A stretch of 51,711 nucleotides of DNA from an uncultured Bacteroidales bacterium (GCA_902780495.1 CACZFM010000025.1:1-51711), one strand, 5' to 3'. Numbered from the stretch's first letter, positions 33,008 to 42,721 are shown. Numbers and translations: made by a program. The notes: generated from the sequence alone by a model not told the origin.

Positions 33008-34271
33008 ATTCTCCGCCGCGGAGGAGATTGACAGCGCCTTTTTTCTTATACTTCACGCCGTCGGAGCCTTTGGCCTCAATGATGTAATAGTACGCTCCTT
33101 CCGGCGCTTTGCGTCCGTTAATGCGTCCGTTCCATCCGCGCGAAGGGTCGGAAGACTCGTAAACGAGATGCTGCCAACGATTATACACCAACATACTGAA
33201 TGAGGAAAGGGAACGATAGACCACGCGGAACTCATCGTTCACACCATCGCCATTGGGGGTGAAGACATTGGGAACAGCAAGGAGAGACTCCTTAATATCT
33301 ATCTGGAAGGTAGTGTCCAGCGAACAATCCTGTTTGTTCCAGACACGGAGAGAGACCGTGTATTTGCCCGATTCCTCAAAGATATAGCGTGTTTCGGGTT
33401 CGGTGCGGGTAGAAAGCGTCTCGGACGAACGTTTGATTTCCCACAAGAAGAAGTCGGCTCCCGGTGTGGCATTCGCACGGAAGAGTACGTTCAGGGGTGC
33501 GGAGCCCGTGAGGCCATCCTCTTTAGTGACACGCTGGTTCTCATTCTCCGGTTTATCGCCCCGCAGGACGGTGTAAGAAACAGGGATATAGCCTATTGCG
33601 ACAGGGTGTACTTCCGTTTCTTCCAAGACCAGGTGATCGGGAAGGTCATAGAGTTGTTCCTCCAAGGGATCGCCATAGAGTTCGATGGAGGTGGGGATAT
33701 ATAACTTTGCATTCAAGTCAATGATGCGCGGGCGCATGACTTGGACGGAATCTTCTATTTCAGCCTGCTGCCATTGTGTGGAATCTTTTGCGAGATTGCG
33801 ATAATGCACAGGGAAGGTGCGCTCCAAAATACGACTTGCACCTGAAAGGAGGCGGTAAGCCATCGGCTCGATATCCAAAGAGAGGATGGAACTTTCGCAG
33901 TCGAGAGCGAGCGTCAATTCATGGCCGGCTATACGATAGCGGCGATAGTCGAAAACGACAAAGGTATCCTTCACTCCCCCCATATCAACGAGATAGGTGC
34001 CTCCATCCTGCAGGTCGGAGAACATATTGGACGAGGAAGCGACAGGAACGGAAAGGTCCGGGTATTCGTACCAATTGGCAAGTGCGGCAGTCTGCATGTA
34101 CGCATCGCCAAGGTCGGAGAATATATAGATGCGAGAAACACCCTCCTGCCCATCAAGCGGGCAAAAGCGTGTTCCCGTAACCGTTCCGGGCAATGCAATC
34201 TTCTCCGCCCAGCCGCCGAGTGGCAGCAGGGCGAGAAGAAGCAAAGCGGAGATGTGTCTTAAAAGACGCAT
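33006..34271 (-). CDS. Secreted protein with type B (CHU_C) T9SS C-terminal domain
   Basis: 421 aa. Residues 1-22 are a signal peptide (RLLRHISALLLLALLPLGGW). The middle is beta-rich and includes a PKD-like part (VLFRANATPGADFFLWEIKR; SGKYTVSLRVWNKQDCSLD). The last ~85 residues are the gliding-motility-associated C-terminal domain: VPNVFTPNGDGVNDEFRV, FSMLVYNRWQHLVYESSD, then GWNGRINGRKAPEGAYYY. In Bacteroidota this type B domain directs cargo through the type IX system. The middle has no function I can name. It starts 7 nt after the serA stop codon, so it is in the serC-serA operon. Confidence 0.85.
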   Translation of the reverse strand: MRLLRHISALLLLALLPLGGWAEKIALPGTVTGTRFCPLDGQEGVSRIYIFSDLGDAYMQTAALANWYEYPDLSVPVASSSNMFSDLQDGGTYLVDMGGVKDTFVVFDYRRYRIAGHELTLALDCESSILSLDIEPMAYRLLSGASRILERTFPVHYRNLAKDSTQWQQAEIEDSVQVMRPRIIDLNAKLYIPTSIELYGDPLEEQLYDLPDHLVLEETEVHPVAIGYIPVSYTVLRGDKPENENQRVTKEDGLTGSAPLNVLFRANATPGADFFLWEIKRSSETLSTRTEPETRYIFEESGKYTVSLRVWNKQDCSLDTTFQIDIKESLLAVPNVFTPNGDGVNDEFRVVYRSLSSFSMLVYNRWQHLVYESSDPSRGWNGRINGRKAPEGAYYYIIEAKGSDGVKYKKKGAVNLLRGGE

Positions 34272-34277
34272 TGAGGA

Positions 34278-35195
34278 TTATTTATTCACCTGGAAACGAG
34301 TGTTACCGTTTTCGATGAAGTCAACAATCTGATTAGCGGCAGCAATACCTGCATTGATGTTAGCTTCTGCAGTCTGTGCACCCATCTTCTTCGGAGTAGC
34401 GAAGTAGCGTCCTTCGAACTGACGGAAGTCAGCATCAGCAGCGGGCATGATGTCGGTAACATACTTGAAGTCGGGACGATCCTGCATCAACTTGATAAGT
34501 TCTGCCTCGTTGATAACTTCCTTACGGGCAGTGTTCACCAAGATAGCGCCTTTCGGCATTTGGTTGAGCAGCGCATAGTTGATGGAGTTCTTCGTCTCGG
34601 CCGTTGCAGGGATATGCAGGCTGACAATATCGCAAGTCTGATAGAGTTCGTTGGCACTGTGAACGGGGGTCACTTTCGCCGCTGTCATAGCCTCATCGGG
34701 GCAGTAAGCGTCGTAAGCATATACCTCCATGCCAAAGCCTTGTGCAACACGGGCAACGTTACGGCCCACATTACCAAAGGCGTGGATACCCAGTTTCTTG
34801 CCTTTCAGTTCGGTTCCGCTGGTTCCGTTGTAGAAATTACGAACGGCAAACACCATGAGACCGAGTGCCAATTCCGCAACAGCGTTGGAGTTCTGGCCAG
34901 GTGTATTCATAGCCACTACATTGTGAGCGGTAGCCGCAGCGAGGTCGATGTTATCGAAACCTGCGCCAGCGCGAACGACAATGCGCAGTTTCTTGGCCGC
35001 ATCGAGCACTTCAGCATCCACAACATCGGAGCGGATGATGATAGCTTCTGCGTCAGCCACTGCGTCGAGCAACTGCTGTTTGCTTGTATATTTCTCCAGG
35101 AGCACCAGCTCATAGCCAGCTTTCTCCACCACTTCGCGGATGCCGTCTACGGCAACCTTTGCGAAGGGCTTTTCGGTAGCAACTAAAACTTTCAT
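34278..35195 (-). CDS. serA: D-3-phosphoglycerate dehydrogenase, Lys-type without ACT domain
   Basis: 305 aa from the ATG at 35195 (MKVLVATEKPFAKVAVDGI). The Rossmann motif is GKKLGIHAFGNVGRNVARVA. Catalytic Arg and Glu lie in RAGAGFDNIDL-type and TARKEVINEAEL-type blocks. At the place where most SerA have TPHxGxxT there is TPKKMGAQT (Lys around residue 269), the Lys-type active site also known from Entamoeba histolytica and Bacteroidetes enzymes. The regulatory ACT domain of E. coli SerA is absent. It oxidises 3-phosphoglycerate to 3-phosphohydroxypyruvate, the first step of serine synthesis, and lies 28 nt after serC. Confidence 0.92.
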   Translation of the reverse strand: MKVLVATEKPFAKVAVDGIREVVEKAGYELVLLEKYTSKQQLLDAVADAEAIIIRSDVVDAEVLDAAKKLRIVVRAGAGFDNIDLAAATAHNVVAMNTPGQNSNAVAELALGLMVFAVRNFYNGTSGTELKGKKLGIHAFGNVGRNVARVAQGFGMEVYAYDAYCPDEAMTAAKVTPVHSANELYQTCDIVSLHIPATAETKNSINYALLNQMPKGAILVNTARKEVINEAELIKLMQDRPDFKYVTDIMPAADADFRQFEGRYFATPKKMGAQTAEANINAGIAAANQIVDFIENGNTRFQVNK

Positions 35196-35223
35196 GATTG
35201 TTTTCATTTACGGGATTCGACAA

Positions 35224-36318
35224 TTAGTGCATAGCCTCAAACTCCTTGATGCAATCAACGAGAGCCTGAATGCCTTCTACATCCATTGCGTTGTAGCAGC
35301 TTGCGCGGAAGCCACCCACAAGGCGGTGACCCTTCAAGCCAACCATACCCTTAGAGGTAGCGAACTTGAAGAATTCGTCGAAGAGACCTTCATATTCAGG
35401 TTTGAGAACGAAGCAGATGTTCATGCGGCTGCGGTCTTCTTTCTCCTGGATAGTAGCAGTGAAGAGTTTGCTGTTGTCAATGCAGTTGTAGAGCAAGTCA
35501 GCTTTCTTCTGGTTGCGTTCGTCAATCCATTTAACGCCACCGTGTGCCTTGAGCCAACGCATGTTGAGGAGTGCGGTGTAGATAGGCAGTACGGGAGGTG
35601 TGTTGAACATAGAACCACCCTCAATGTGTGTGCGATAATCCAGCATGGTAGGGATATAGCGGTCAACGTGACCGAGACACTCTTCTTTGATGATAACGAA
35701 GGTAACGCCAGCGGGAGCGATGTTCTTCTGTGCACCACCATAGATGATGTCGTATTTGCTCACGTCGATAGGACGGCTCAGAATGTCGGAAGACATGTCA
35801 GCAACGAGACGGACATTGCCTTTCTTCTTATAGATTTCCTGCAGCTTGCGCTCGGAGATCTCCGTACCATAGATGGTGTTGTTGGTAGTGATGTGCATGT
35901 AGTCGCAGTCCTGAGGAACTTCAAAGTCCATAGGAATGGAATTGGTGGAAGCAGCGAGTTCGATAGCTTCTGCGCCAAATACGCCAGCCAGACCTTTTGC
36001 CTCTTTGAGGGCTTTCTTGGACCAAACACCGGTGTTGAGATAAGCTGCTTTCTTGCCCATCATGTTGTAGGGAACCATGCAGAACTGCAAGCTGGCACCA
36101 CCACCGATGAAGATAACGCGGTATCCTTCGGGTACGCCAAGCAATTCCTTCATCAAAGCTTCCGCTTCGTCAACAACGGGCTGGAAATACTTTGCGCGGT
36201 GCGAAATCTCAAGGATGGAAAGTCCTTCTCCCTGGAAATCGATAACGGCATCAGCAGTGTCTTTGATTACCTCCTGAGGCAGGATACTGGGTCCTGCATT
36301 GAAATTGTACTTTTTCAT
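35224..36318 (-). CDS. serC: Phosphoserine aminotransferase
   Basis: 364 aa, normal length. It starts [20 protein letters not shown], the typical opening. The phosphate-binding and cofactor blocks are present ([30 protein letters not shown]), and the PLP lysine is K198 in [15 protein letters not shown]. It converts phosphohydroxypyruvate to phosphoserine, following SerA in the pathway. It precedes serA and the type B T9SS gene in the same direction. Confidence 0.95.
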   Translation of the reverse strand: MKKYNFNAGPSILPQEVIKDTADAVIDFQGEGLSILEISHRAKYFQPVVDEAEALMKELLGVPEGYRVIFIGGGASLQFCMVPYNMMGKKAAYLNTGVWSKKALKEAKGLAGVFGAEAIELAASTNSIPMDFEVPQDCDYMHITTNNTIYGTEISERKLQEIYKKKGNVRLVADMSSDILSRPIDVSKYDIIYGGAQKNIAPAGVTFVIIKEECLGHVDRYIPTMLDYRTHIEGGSMFNTPPVLPIYTALLNMRWLKAHGGVKWIDERNQKKADLLYNCIDNSKLFTATIQEKEDRSRMNICFVLKPEYEGLFDEFFKFATSKGMVGLKGHRLVGGFRASCYNAMDVEGIQALVDCIKEFEAMH

Positions 36319-36381
36319 ACAGAATTGTTTTTTTAATGATTTGATTGATTTTGATTGAACAAATATGATTGTTATGCGTAA

Positions 36382-38025
36382 TTAGAGATTCCACATTCCA
36401 TAAATAGTCTTACGGTTCCAATCGGAGCGTTGCGTGTGTACCGGTGCGTGGAAGGACATCGCCTTGGGAGCATCGGCCTCGGAAGCCAACCGGAGCGACA
36501 TGGCAACGGCAGCCATATCATCATCGCCCTTGGGCAGCAAGTGTTCGGGCACGGGTTTGCCGGCTTTGCGGATACGCTCAACAAGGTCTTTGTTGAACTG
36601 CTCTTTCGCCAGTCCGGACTTATACTCACGGTACTGTTTCTCGTGCATAGCGAACTCGAAGAGTTCCTCATCATCCTGTCCGCGCTCCCAGCCTTCTTCC
36701 TGCATCATCTTCTCGAACTTAGGCAGTTCATCGGGATAGAGCGCCTGCGGGTCACCGGTATAGAACTCAAAGCCTTTTTCTTTCGCGAGTTCCACGATTT
36801 CAGGCGCCAGCGTTCCGGGCAGTTTACCCGACTTGCCCAAGATCATACCCCACATAGCGGGGTCCATACGGGTGAAGGGTTTTTCGCCCATGGAGCGTGA
36901 GAAGAGGTTCATCAGGGCAGCATTCTTCACGTACTGCGAGAAAGGTGTTACCAAGCATGGTGTACCCAACATCGGCCAGATGCGCTGTACTTCGTCGAAG
37001 AGCTCAACGAGCAGTTCGTCCTCGCTGAGTTCGGCCTTTCCGCTCTTCTTAAGGTTGGCATTGATGGCGGCATGCATACCTTTCAGGTCTGCCATAAGCG
37101 AACCCATCATACCACCGGGCAAGCCGCAGCCGACCAAGAGAGATGTCATGAGCGAGTTCTTCGGGTCGATCCAGTAACCCAAGAAGTCATCTATGAAGGA
37201 CTGGGTGAGAGAACGTGCCTCCATGTAGGCTTTCATATTGATATCCTTTACGAGGAAGCCTGCATCGCGCAACATTGCTTGGATGGTGATAACATCAGGA
37301 TGCACCTTACCCCAGCTAAGCGGCTCCATAGCCACATCCAACACATCACCACCGGCTTTCGCGACCTCCAGCATACTTGCCACAGAGAAACCGGGACCTG
37401 TATGGCCGTGGTATTGGATGATGATGTCAGGGTGCTTCTCCTTGATGGCAGCGACGATAGTACCCAGCATAGCGGGACGTCCGATACCTGCCATATCCTT
37501 AAGGCATATTTCCTGTGCGCCACCCTCAATGAGTTGTTCGGCGAGATTGATGTAATACTCTGCAGTATGCACCTGCGAGTAAGTGATACACATCGTTGCC
37601 TGTGCGGTCATGCCCGCCTCTTTCGCCCATTTGATGGATGGAATGATATTACGCGGGTCGTTCAAGCCACAGAAGATACGTGTGATATCCGTTCCCTGTG
37701 CATGTTTAACCTTGTACATAAGGCGCCGTACATCAGCGGGCACGGGATTCATGCGCAAGGCATTGAGACCGCGGTCAAGCATGTGGGTTTTGATACCGGC
37801 TTCGCGGAAAGGTTTTGTGAACGTACGAACCGCCAGATTGGGGTTTTCTCCATAAAGGAGGTTGACTTGCTCGGAAGCACCGCCGTTGGTTTCGACCCTA
37901 TCAAAACAGCCCATGTCAATAATAACCGGCGCTATTTTCGCCAACTGGTCTCTACGGGGTACATACCTGCCACTTGATTGCCACATATCGCGGTAGACAA
38001 GTGAGAATTGAACTTCTTTCTTCAT
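36382..38025 (-). CDS. Carboxyltransferase subunit of an oxaloacetate decarboxylase/pyruvate carboxylase-type enzyme
   Basis: 547 aa from the ATG at 38025 (MKKEVQFSLVYRDMWQSSG). The HMGL-like TIM barrel carries the metal-site block YHGHTGPGFSVA and the carboxylated Lys in EICLKDMAGIGRPAM. The C-terminal PYC_OADA part includes GCGLPGGMMGSLMADL and TPFSQYVKNAALMN. No biotin-attachment domain (MKM) is present, so biotin must be on another protein, absent from this window. The entrance reads VYRDMWQSSG and ETNGG, where classic OadA has RDxHQS and ETWGG; this is a Bacteroidota-specific branch. It has its own promoter and precedes serC by 63 nt. The exact substrate is uncertain. Confidence 0.85.
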   Translation of the reverse strand: MKKEVQFSLVYRDMWQSSGRYVPRRDQLAKIAPVIIDMGCFDRVETNGGASEQVNLLYGENPNLAVRTFTKPFREAGIKTHMLDRGLNALRMNPVPADVRRLMYKVKHAQGTDITRIFCGLNDPRNIIPSIKWAKEAGMTAQATMCITYSQVHTAEYYINLAEQLIEGGAQEICLKDMAGIGRPAMLGTIVAAIKEKHPDIIIQYHGHTGPGFSVASMLEVAKAGGDVLDVAMEPLSWGKVHPDVITIQAMLRDAGFLVKDINMKAYMEARSLTQSFIDDFLGYWIDPKNSLMTSLLVGCGLPGGMMGSLMADLKGMHAAINANLKKSGKAELSEDELLVELFDEVQRIWPMLGTPCLVTPFSQYVKNAALMNLFSRSMGEKPFTRMDPAMWGMILGKSGKLPGTLAPEIVELAKEKGFEFYTGDPQALYPDELPKFEKMMQEEGWERGQDDEELFEFAMHEKQYREYKSGLAKEQFNKDLVERIRKAGKPVPEHLLPKGDDDMAAVAMSLRLASEADAPKAMSFHAPVHTQRSDWNRKTIYGMWNL

Positions 38026-38068
38026 CGAAATTATCCTTTTAGTTTCTAACAATACATATAAAACGCCG

Positions 38069-38100
38069 CAAAGGTACTACATTTTTTTGATATGTGCAAA
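38069..38100 (-). promoter_or_regulatory. Promoter of the oadA-like gene
   Basis: Minus strand TACCTTTG at 38076-38069 with TTTG at 38100-38097, exactly 20 nt apart; the leader is about 38 nt. Confidence 0.85.
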
Positions 38101-38219
38101 TAAAAACGCACAAAAAGCATAGAAAATCATTTTGCCGTTATTTTTAGGCGTTTGTTGGGCATTTTTGGTGTGTTATTCCGGAAATAGGGTGTCCTATCCA
38201 GATGGTTGCAGGTTTTTCA

Positions 38220-38300
38220 TGCTTTTCTCTGCTTTTCGTTGGCTTAATAACCTACTAATAACCCAATAATCACCCAATAATAACCTAATAATAGCCTAAT
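38220..38300. repeat. 75-bp dispersed repeat with 11-bp tandem array, copy 2
   Basis: 38220-38294 matches 10290-10364 at 73 of 75 bases. The 11-bp array begins at 38246 and has a fifth unit (AATAGCCTAAT, 38290-38300) not present in copy 1. It lies in the gene-free stretch 38101-38435, between the oadA-like promoter and the lipoprotein terminator. Confidence 0.9.
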
Positions 38301-38315
38301 GGTTATACGAGAATT

Positions 38316-38377
38316 GCTCGCGTTCGCGAGCGGTTTATTGCGCGGAGCGCAGGTTTATTGCGCAAAGCGCGGTTTAT
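38316..38377. repeat. Three tandem GC-rich mini-hairpins, each followed by GGTTTAT
   Basis: The units are GCTCGCG-TT-CGCGAGC, TGCGC-GGA-GCGCA and TGCGC-AAA-GCGCG, each followed by GGTTTAT. All three can fold, and the first is a perfect 7-bp stem. They lie between the 75-bp repeat and the lipoprotein gene's terminator. Confidence 0.8.
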
Positions 38378-38385
38378 ATTAAAAA

Positions 38386-38412
38386 CAAAGGCCGGAGAGA
38401 ATCCGACCTTTG
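38386..38412 (-). terminator. Terminator of the 284-aa lipoprotein gene
   Basis: CAAAGGCCGG (38386-38395) pairs with CCGACCTTTG (38403-38412) with one mismatch; on the minus strand TTTTTAATAT follows. It lies 24 nt past the stop codon. Confidence 0.75.
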
Positions 38413-38435
38413 GTGATTGAAGCTATTGGTTGGGG

Positions 38436-39290
38436 TTACTCAATCTTTATAGGTTTTATAGGTTTCAGCGACGGCACCCTATTGGGGTTTTCTGCTACGA
38501 GTTTCAAAGCAAGAGGAGTGCATTTGGCGAACTCATCCTCGATGTTATTATATTCATCTTTGCTGCCTATATAAGCCGTTGCATCGTCAGTACCAGCTTC
38601 TGTGGAAGACCAATAGAACGTGTACTTGTCCTTATTGTAAACATTCGTTGTACCACATGAACCATTCCCATAGGCCTCAACCCAAATATAGTTAGAGTTG
38701 CCCTCCTGACGGCTTGACACATAGAAATGCTTATAGTAATCAAACCACTCCCAATCACAATTATTCAACAGTTCCTGCCATTGCTCTTTGGTGGGAATGG
38801 AAAAAGGATACTTTGCCATAGCCTCATCCCATGTCCACAGATATCCCGGATGGTCGGAGTTGTTGATGTTGAACACTTGCCACAATGTGCCGGACGGCAA
38901 GCCAAGGTCAACAAATCCATAAGGCAGGGTGTAGAAAGATTTCGAAAGGGCTACATCGCCAACTATATTGAGGTTCTCGTCAATCCGGAACACGGCGAGA
39001 ACATATTCGGTATCATCAGTTAGGTCCGTGTAAGTATCTCCATACCTACCTTGATGGATATGACCATGGTTTTTGAGGTCGGTATAAACCACTTCTAAGG
39101 CGGAAAATTGGCTTTTCACTATTTCCACGGGGGTATTATTCTCCAGTTGTTCTGTCGTCATGAACATACGCATGTATTCCACCGTATTATCCGAAGGAGT
39201 AATGATGAAGTCACAGTCCTTTTTGTTTTTGCATGATACAGCGCCAAAGAGGATAAGGGCTGCTGCGAAGATGGAAAAGATTTTCTTCAT
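38436..39290 (-). CDS. Lipoprotein with FISUMP/DUF1566-like domain
   Basis: 284 aa from the ATG at 39290, chosen because KKIFSIFAAALILFGAVSC gives a clean lipoprotein signal ending at Cys20. Residues ~30-120 are an unrecognised beta-rich part. From ~125 on, GFVDLGLPSGTLWQV, YLWTWDEAMAKYPFSIPTKE, WQELLNNCDWEW and YTFYWSSTEA match the FISUMP/DUF1566-type domain also seen at the start of the 940-aa protein. It is expected on the outer membrane or cell surface; the ligand is unknown. It has its own promoter and terminator, so it is a single-gene unit. Confidence 0.8.
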   Translation of the reverse strand: MKKIFSIFAAALILFGAVSCKNKKDCDFIITPSDNTVEYMRMFMTTEQLENNTPVEIVKSQFSALEVVYTDLKNHGHIHQGRYGDTYTDLTDDTEYVLAVFRIDENLNIVGDVALSKSFYTLPYGFVDLGLPSGTLWQVFNINNSDHPGYLWTWDEAMAKYPFSIPTKEQWQELLNNCDWEWFDYYKHFYVSSRQEGNSNYIWVEAYGNGSCGTTNVYNKDKYTFYWSSTEAGTDDATAYIGSKDEYNNIEDEFAKCTPLALKLVAENPNRVPSLKPIKPIKIE

Positions 39291-39355
39291 GTTGATTGTT
39301 GTTTTGAGGGTTAATACTATGCGAATGGCCAAAGCATAATTGGCATATTCGGGTG

Positions 39356-39387
39356 CAAAGGTAGTGCTTTTTTCTGAATTGTGCAAA
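39356..39387 (-). promoter_or_regulatory. Promoter of the lipoprotein gene
   Basis: Minus strand TACCTTTG at 39363-39356 with TTTG at 39387-39384, exactly 20 nt apart. The leader is about 60 nt. Confidence 0.85.
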
Positions 39388-39424
39388 CATTTTGGTCAAA
39401 AAGTGACGGAAAGGGCGGAAAATA

Positions 39425-39456
39425 TTTGCGTATGTAAAATATTTGTAGTAATTTTG
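39425..39456 (+). promoter_or_regulatory. Promoter of gltX-recQ
   Basis: TTTG at 39425-39428, 20 nt, TAATTTTG at 39449-39456. It is divergent from the lipoprotein promoter. Confidence 0.85.
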
Positions 39457-39485
39457 TCGGCTAAAACATAAAAACAATATCCAAG

Positions 39486-41012
39486 ATGCGTAAAGTTTGC
39501 GTACGTTTTGCTCCGTCCCCCACAGGAGCCCTTCACATCGGCGGTGTACGTACCGCCCTGTATAATTACCTGTTCGCACGCCAACACGGCGGGACTATGC
39601 TTCTCCGCATAGAAGATACCGACTCGACCCGTTTCGTGCCCGGTGCAGAAGAATATATCATCGAAGCCCTGGCGTGGCTGGGAATCGATATAGACGAAGG
39701 TATCTGCCAAGATGCACCCAACGGCAAAGGTAATCACGGTCCCTACCGTCAAAGTGAACGACGTGAGATATACCACCAATATGTGGACCAACTGATAGCC
39801 AGCGGTCATGCCTACTACGCTTTCGATACGCCCGAACAACTGGACGCCAAACGTGCCGCAATAAGCAACTTCCAATACGATGCGCATACCCGCACAGAGA
39901 TGGACAACTCACTGACCTGCGGCATGGAAGAAGCCCAACGTCGTATCGCCAACGGCGAGAAATACGTGGTGCGCTTTCTCATCGAGCCGAACCAAGATGT
40001 GACCGTGCATGACCTGATTCGCGGCGACGTGACTATCAATTCGTCTATCTTGGACGACAAAGTGCTATACAAATCGGCAGACGACCTTCCGACCTACCAT
40101 CTGGCCAATATCGTGGATGACCACTTGATGGAAGTGAGCCACGTGATACGCGGTGAAGAATGGCTGCCGTCCGCCCCGCTGCACGTGCTGCTGTACCGCG
40201 CATTCGGTTGGGAAGAGACGATGCCCGCCTTTGCCCATCTGCCCCTGCTGCTCAAGCCCGACGGGAACGGCAAACTGTCGAAACGCGACGGCGACCGCCT
40301 CGGTTTCCCCGTGTTCCCGCTTGAGTTTCACAACCAGAAAGACGGCAGCGTATCCAGCGGCTATCGTGAGGCAGGCTATTTCCCCGAAGCTGTGATAAAC
40401 TTCCTCGCGCTGCTGGGCTGGCATACCACCGGCGACCAAGAAATGTTCAGTATGCAAGAACTGATAGAGCAATTCTCACTGGACCGCGTATCGAAATCCG
40501 GCGCGCGATTCGACTACGAGAAAGGCAAATGGTTCAACCACCAATACCTGCAGATGAAGACAGACGAGGAACTGGCAGACCTATACATGCCCATCCTTGC
40601 CGGCAAAGGCATACAAGCCGACAAAGCCATGGTGGCCAAAGTAATCGGGCTGACCAAAGACCGCGTGAACTTCGTGTCCGAACTGTGGGAACAGACCAAT
40701 TTCTTCTTTGAAGCGCCCAGCGAGTATGACGAGAAATCGCTGAAGAAACGCTGGAAAGAAGACAGCCCCAAACATATCCAAGAGATGCTGAGTCTGTTAG
40801 AGGCTCAAGACGACTGGAGTGCAGAAGGTCTGGACGGGCTCATCATGCCGTGGATAGCAGAGAAAGAATACGGAGTGGGCGTAGTGATGAACGCATTCCG
40901 TATCTGTCTGGTGGGCGCTGCACGCGGTCCGCATATCTGGGCCATCACCGATATACTGGGCAAAGAAGAGACCCTTCGCCGCGTACGCAAAGCATTGGAA
41001 GTGCTGCAATAA
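39486..41012 (+). CDS. gltX: Glutamyl-tRNA synthetase
   Basis: 508 aa. The class I signature is [11 protein letters not shown] (H17-I-G-G20), and the KMSKS-type loop is KLSKR at 263-267. The opening [20 protein letters not shown] and the block [12 protein letters not shown] are typical. The C-terminal anticodon-binding part ([20 protein letters not shown]) completes a normal-length enzyme. It charges tRNA-Glu in the cytoplasm. No glnS is in the window. It is followed by recQ after 18 nt. Confidence 0.97.
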   Translation: MRKVCVRFAPSPTGALHIGGVRTALYNYLFARQHGGTMLLRIEDTDSTRFVPGAEEYIIEALAWLGIDIDEGICQDAPNGKGNHGPYRQSERREIYHQYVDQLIASGHAYYAFDTPEQLDAKRAAISNFQYDAHTRTEMDNSLTCGMEEAQRRIANGEKYVVRFLIEPNQDVTVHDLIRGDVTINSSILDDKVLYKSADDLPTYHLANIVDDHLMEVSHVIRGEEWLPSAPLHVLLYRAFGWEETMPAFAHLPLLLKPDGNGKLSKRDGDRLGFPVFPLEFHNQKDGSVSSGYREAGYFPEAVINFLALLGWHTTGDQEMFSMQELIEQFSLDRVSKSGARFDYEKGKWFNHQYLQMKTDEELADLYMPILAGKGIQADKAMVAKVIGLTKDRVNFVSELWEQTNFFFEAPSEYDEKSLKKRWKEDSPKHIQEMLSLLEAQDDWSAEGLDGLIMPWIAEKEYGVGVVMNAFRICLVGAARGPHIWAITDILGKEETLRRVRKALEVLQ

Positions 41013-41030
41013 CCTAACCGCACTAACGAG

Positions 41031-42716
41031 ATGACCGCCCTTGAAGCCCTACAGACGTACTTCGGGTACGAGCAATTCCGCCCCTTGCAAGACAAGATAG
41101 TGGAGAGCGTTCTGGCAGGCAAAGATACATTGGCGCTACTGCCTACAGGTGGCGGCAAGTCCATCTGTTTCCAAGTGCCGACCCTGGTGCATGATGAGGG
41201 ATTGTGCCTGGTGGTGACACCCCTTATTGCCCTGATGAAAGACCAAGTGGAGAACCTGCGACGCCGAGACATCCGCGCAGCAGCCATCTATACGGGCATG
41301 AGCCGCGACCAACAACGGGTGGCCATCGACAACTGTATGTTCGGTCCGTACCGCTTTCTGTATGTGTCGCCCGAACGACTGGAAAGCGAAGAGTTCCGTC
41401 GCAAACTGGCCGAGTTGCCCATTGTGATGATAGCCGTGGATGAAGCCCACTGTATCAGCCAATGGGGATATGACTTCCGACCAAGTTACTTGAAAATAAG
41501 CGAGATACGCGCCCTGCTGCCCAAGCAAGTGCCTATTCTTGCATTGACCGCCACCGCTACCCCTGAAGTGGCAGAAGACATACAACAGCAACTCCTGTTC
41601 CGTGCGCCGAACGTCATCCGACAATCGTTTGCACGGGAGAACCTCAGTTATCTGGTGCGCTACTGCAAGAACAGCCAAGATACGCACTCGGCAGGACGGA
41701 CCAAAACAGAAGAACTGCAACATATCGTAAGCCGAATGCCCCAAAGCCGCATCATCGTGTATGTGCGTAACCGCAAGCGGGCAGAAGAACTGGCAGGCAT
41801 ACTGGGTTGCCCCTACTATCACGCAGGGCTGTCGCCGGAAGAACGCACGCGCAGGCAAGAAGCATGGGACGGCATCATGGTATGCACCAACGCATTCGGC
41901 ATGGGAATAGACAAACCCGATGTGCGACTGGTGATTCACTATGACCTGCCCGACAGCCCCGAAGCCTATTTCCAAGAAGCAGGCCGCGCAGGCCGAGACG
42001 GACAACCCGCATACGCCGTGTTGCTCTATGCGCCCGAAGACAAAGCCAAAGTGCAAAAACGCGTGGCCGATAACTATCCTCCCCGCGAGTTCGTGGAAGA
42101 TGTGTATCACAAAACAGCAGACTTTCTGTGCGTAGGGGCAGGTAGCGGGCTGGGACATTCGTTTGCGCTGCATATAGACGAACTGTGCCACACCATGCGT
42201 TTGCCGGTGCTGCAGACCTACTCCGCCCTACACCTGCTGACACAAGCAGGCTATATTGACTTCCAAGAAGAGCAAGACAATCAGGCTCGCGTGATGGTGA
42301 ATGTGCCCCTGCATACACTGCGCGAATATCAACTGAGTGGCGAACAAGAAGAACTCTTACATTCCCTTCTGCGCAAATATCCCGGCGTGATGACGGAACT
42401 AAAGTACCTGCATGGCGAAATAACAGAAACCATTCATCAGACTTTAACCGGCCTGGCGGCACGCCATATCATCACCTATATTCCCCGTACCCGCGCCTGC
42501 CGTGTAACTTTTGTGCAAGAACGGCAAACCGAGGTATACCTTCCCCGCCAAGCATACGAAAAACGTGAAGACGCTTTCAAACAACGCCTTCACGCTATGA
42601 TGGAATATGCAGAGCAGACATCTTACTGCCGTTCGCAACTGCTACTTTCCTATTTCGGAGAGACCGACGCCCCCTGCTGCGGCACATGTGATGTATGCCG
42701 CAGCAAGAAAGGCTGA
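41031..42716 (+). CDS. recQ: RecQ-family DNA helicase with late zinc motif
   Basis: 561 aa. Helicase motifs: LPTGGGKS (Walker A, TGGGKS at 39-44), DEAH at 137-140 in VDEAHCISQWGYDFRPSY, and the second RecA-like domain with VCTNAFGMGIDKPDVR and QEAGRAGRDGQPA. After the RecA-like pair there are ~180 residues containing a winged-helix-like part, and only then the zinc cysteines (C533, C549/C550, C553, C556) at the very C-terminus. In E. coli RecQ the zinc motif follows the RecA domains directly and is then followed by WH and HRDC; no HRDC is seen here. It unwinds DNA 3'-5' in repair. It follows gltX and converges on the M16 gene with only 5 nt between stops. Confidence 0.9.
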   Translation: MTALEALQTYFGYEQFRPLQDKIVESVLAGKDTLALLPTGGGKSICFQVPTLVHDEGLCLVVTPLIALMKDQVENLRRRDIRAAAIYTGMSRDQQRVAIDNCMFGPYRFLYVSPERLESEEFRRKLAELPIVMIAVDEAHCISQWGYDFRPSYLKISEIRALLPKQVPILALTATATPEVAEDIQQQLLFRAPNVIRQSFARENLSYLVRYCKNSQDTHSAGRTKTEELQHIVSRMPQSRIIVYVRNRKRAEELAGILGCPYYHAGLSPEERTRRQEAWDGIMVCTNAFGMGIDKPDVRLVIHYDLPDSPEAYFQEAGRAGRDGQPAYAVLLYAPEDKAKVQKRVADNYPPREFVEDVYHKTADFLCVGAGSGLGHSFALHIDELCHTMRLPVLQTYSALHLLTQAGYIDFQEEQDNQARVMVNVPLHTLREYQLSGEQEELLHSLLRKYPGVMTELKYLHGEITETIHQTLTGLAARHIITYIPRTRACRVTFVQERQTEVYLPRQAYEKREDAFKQRLHAMMEYAEQTSYCRSQLLLSYFGETDAPCCGTCDVCRSKKG

Positions 42717-42721
42717 CGATT

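Noticed and set aside
35140..36336. 398-codon plus-strand frame opposite serC
   Set aside because: It is a shadow of serC, whose PLP lysine block and normal length are clear.
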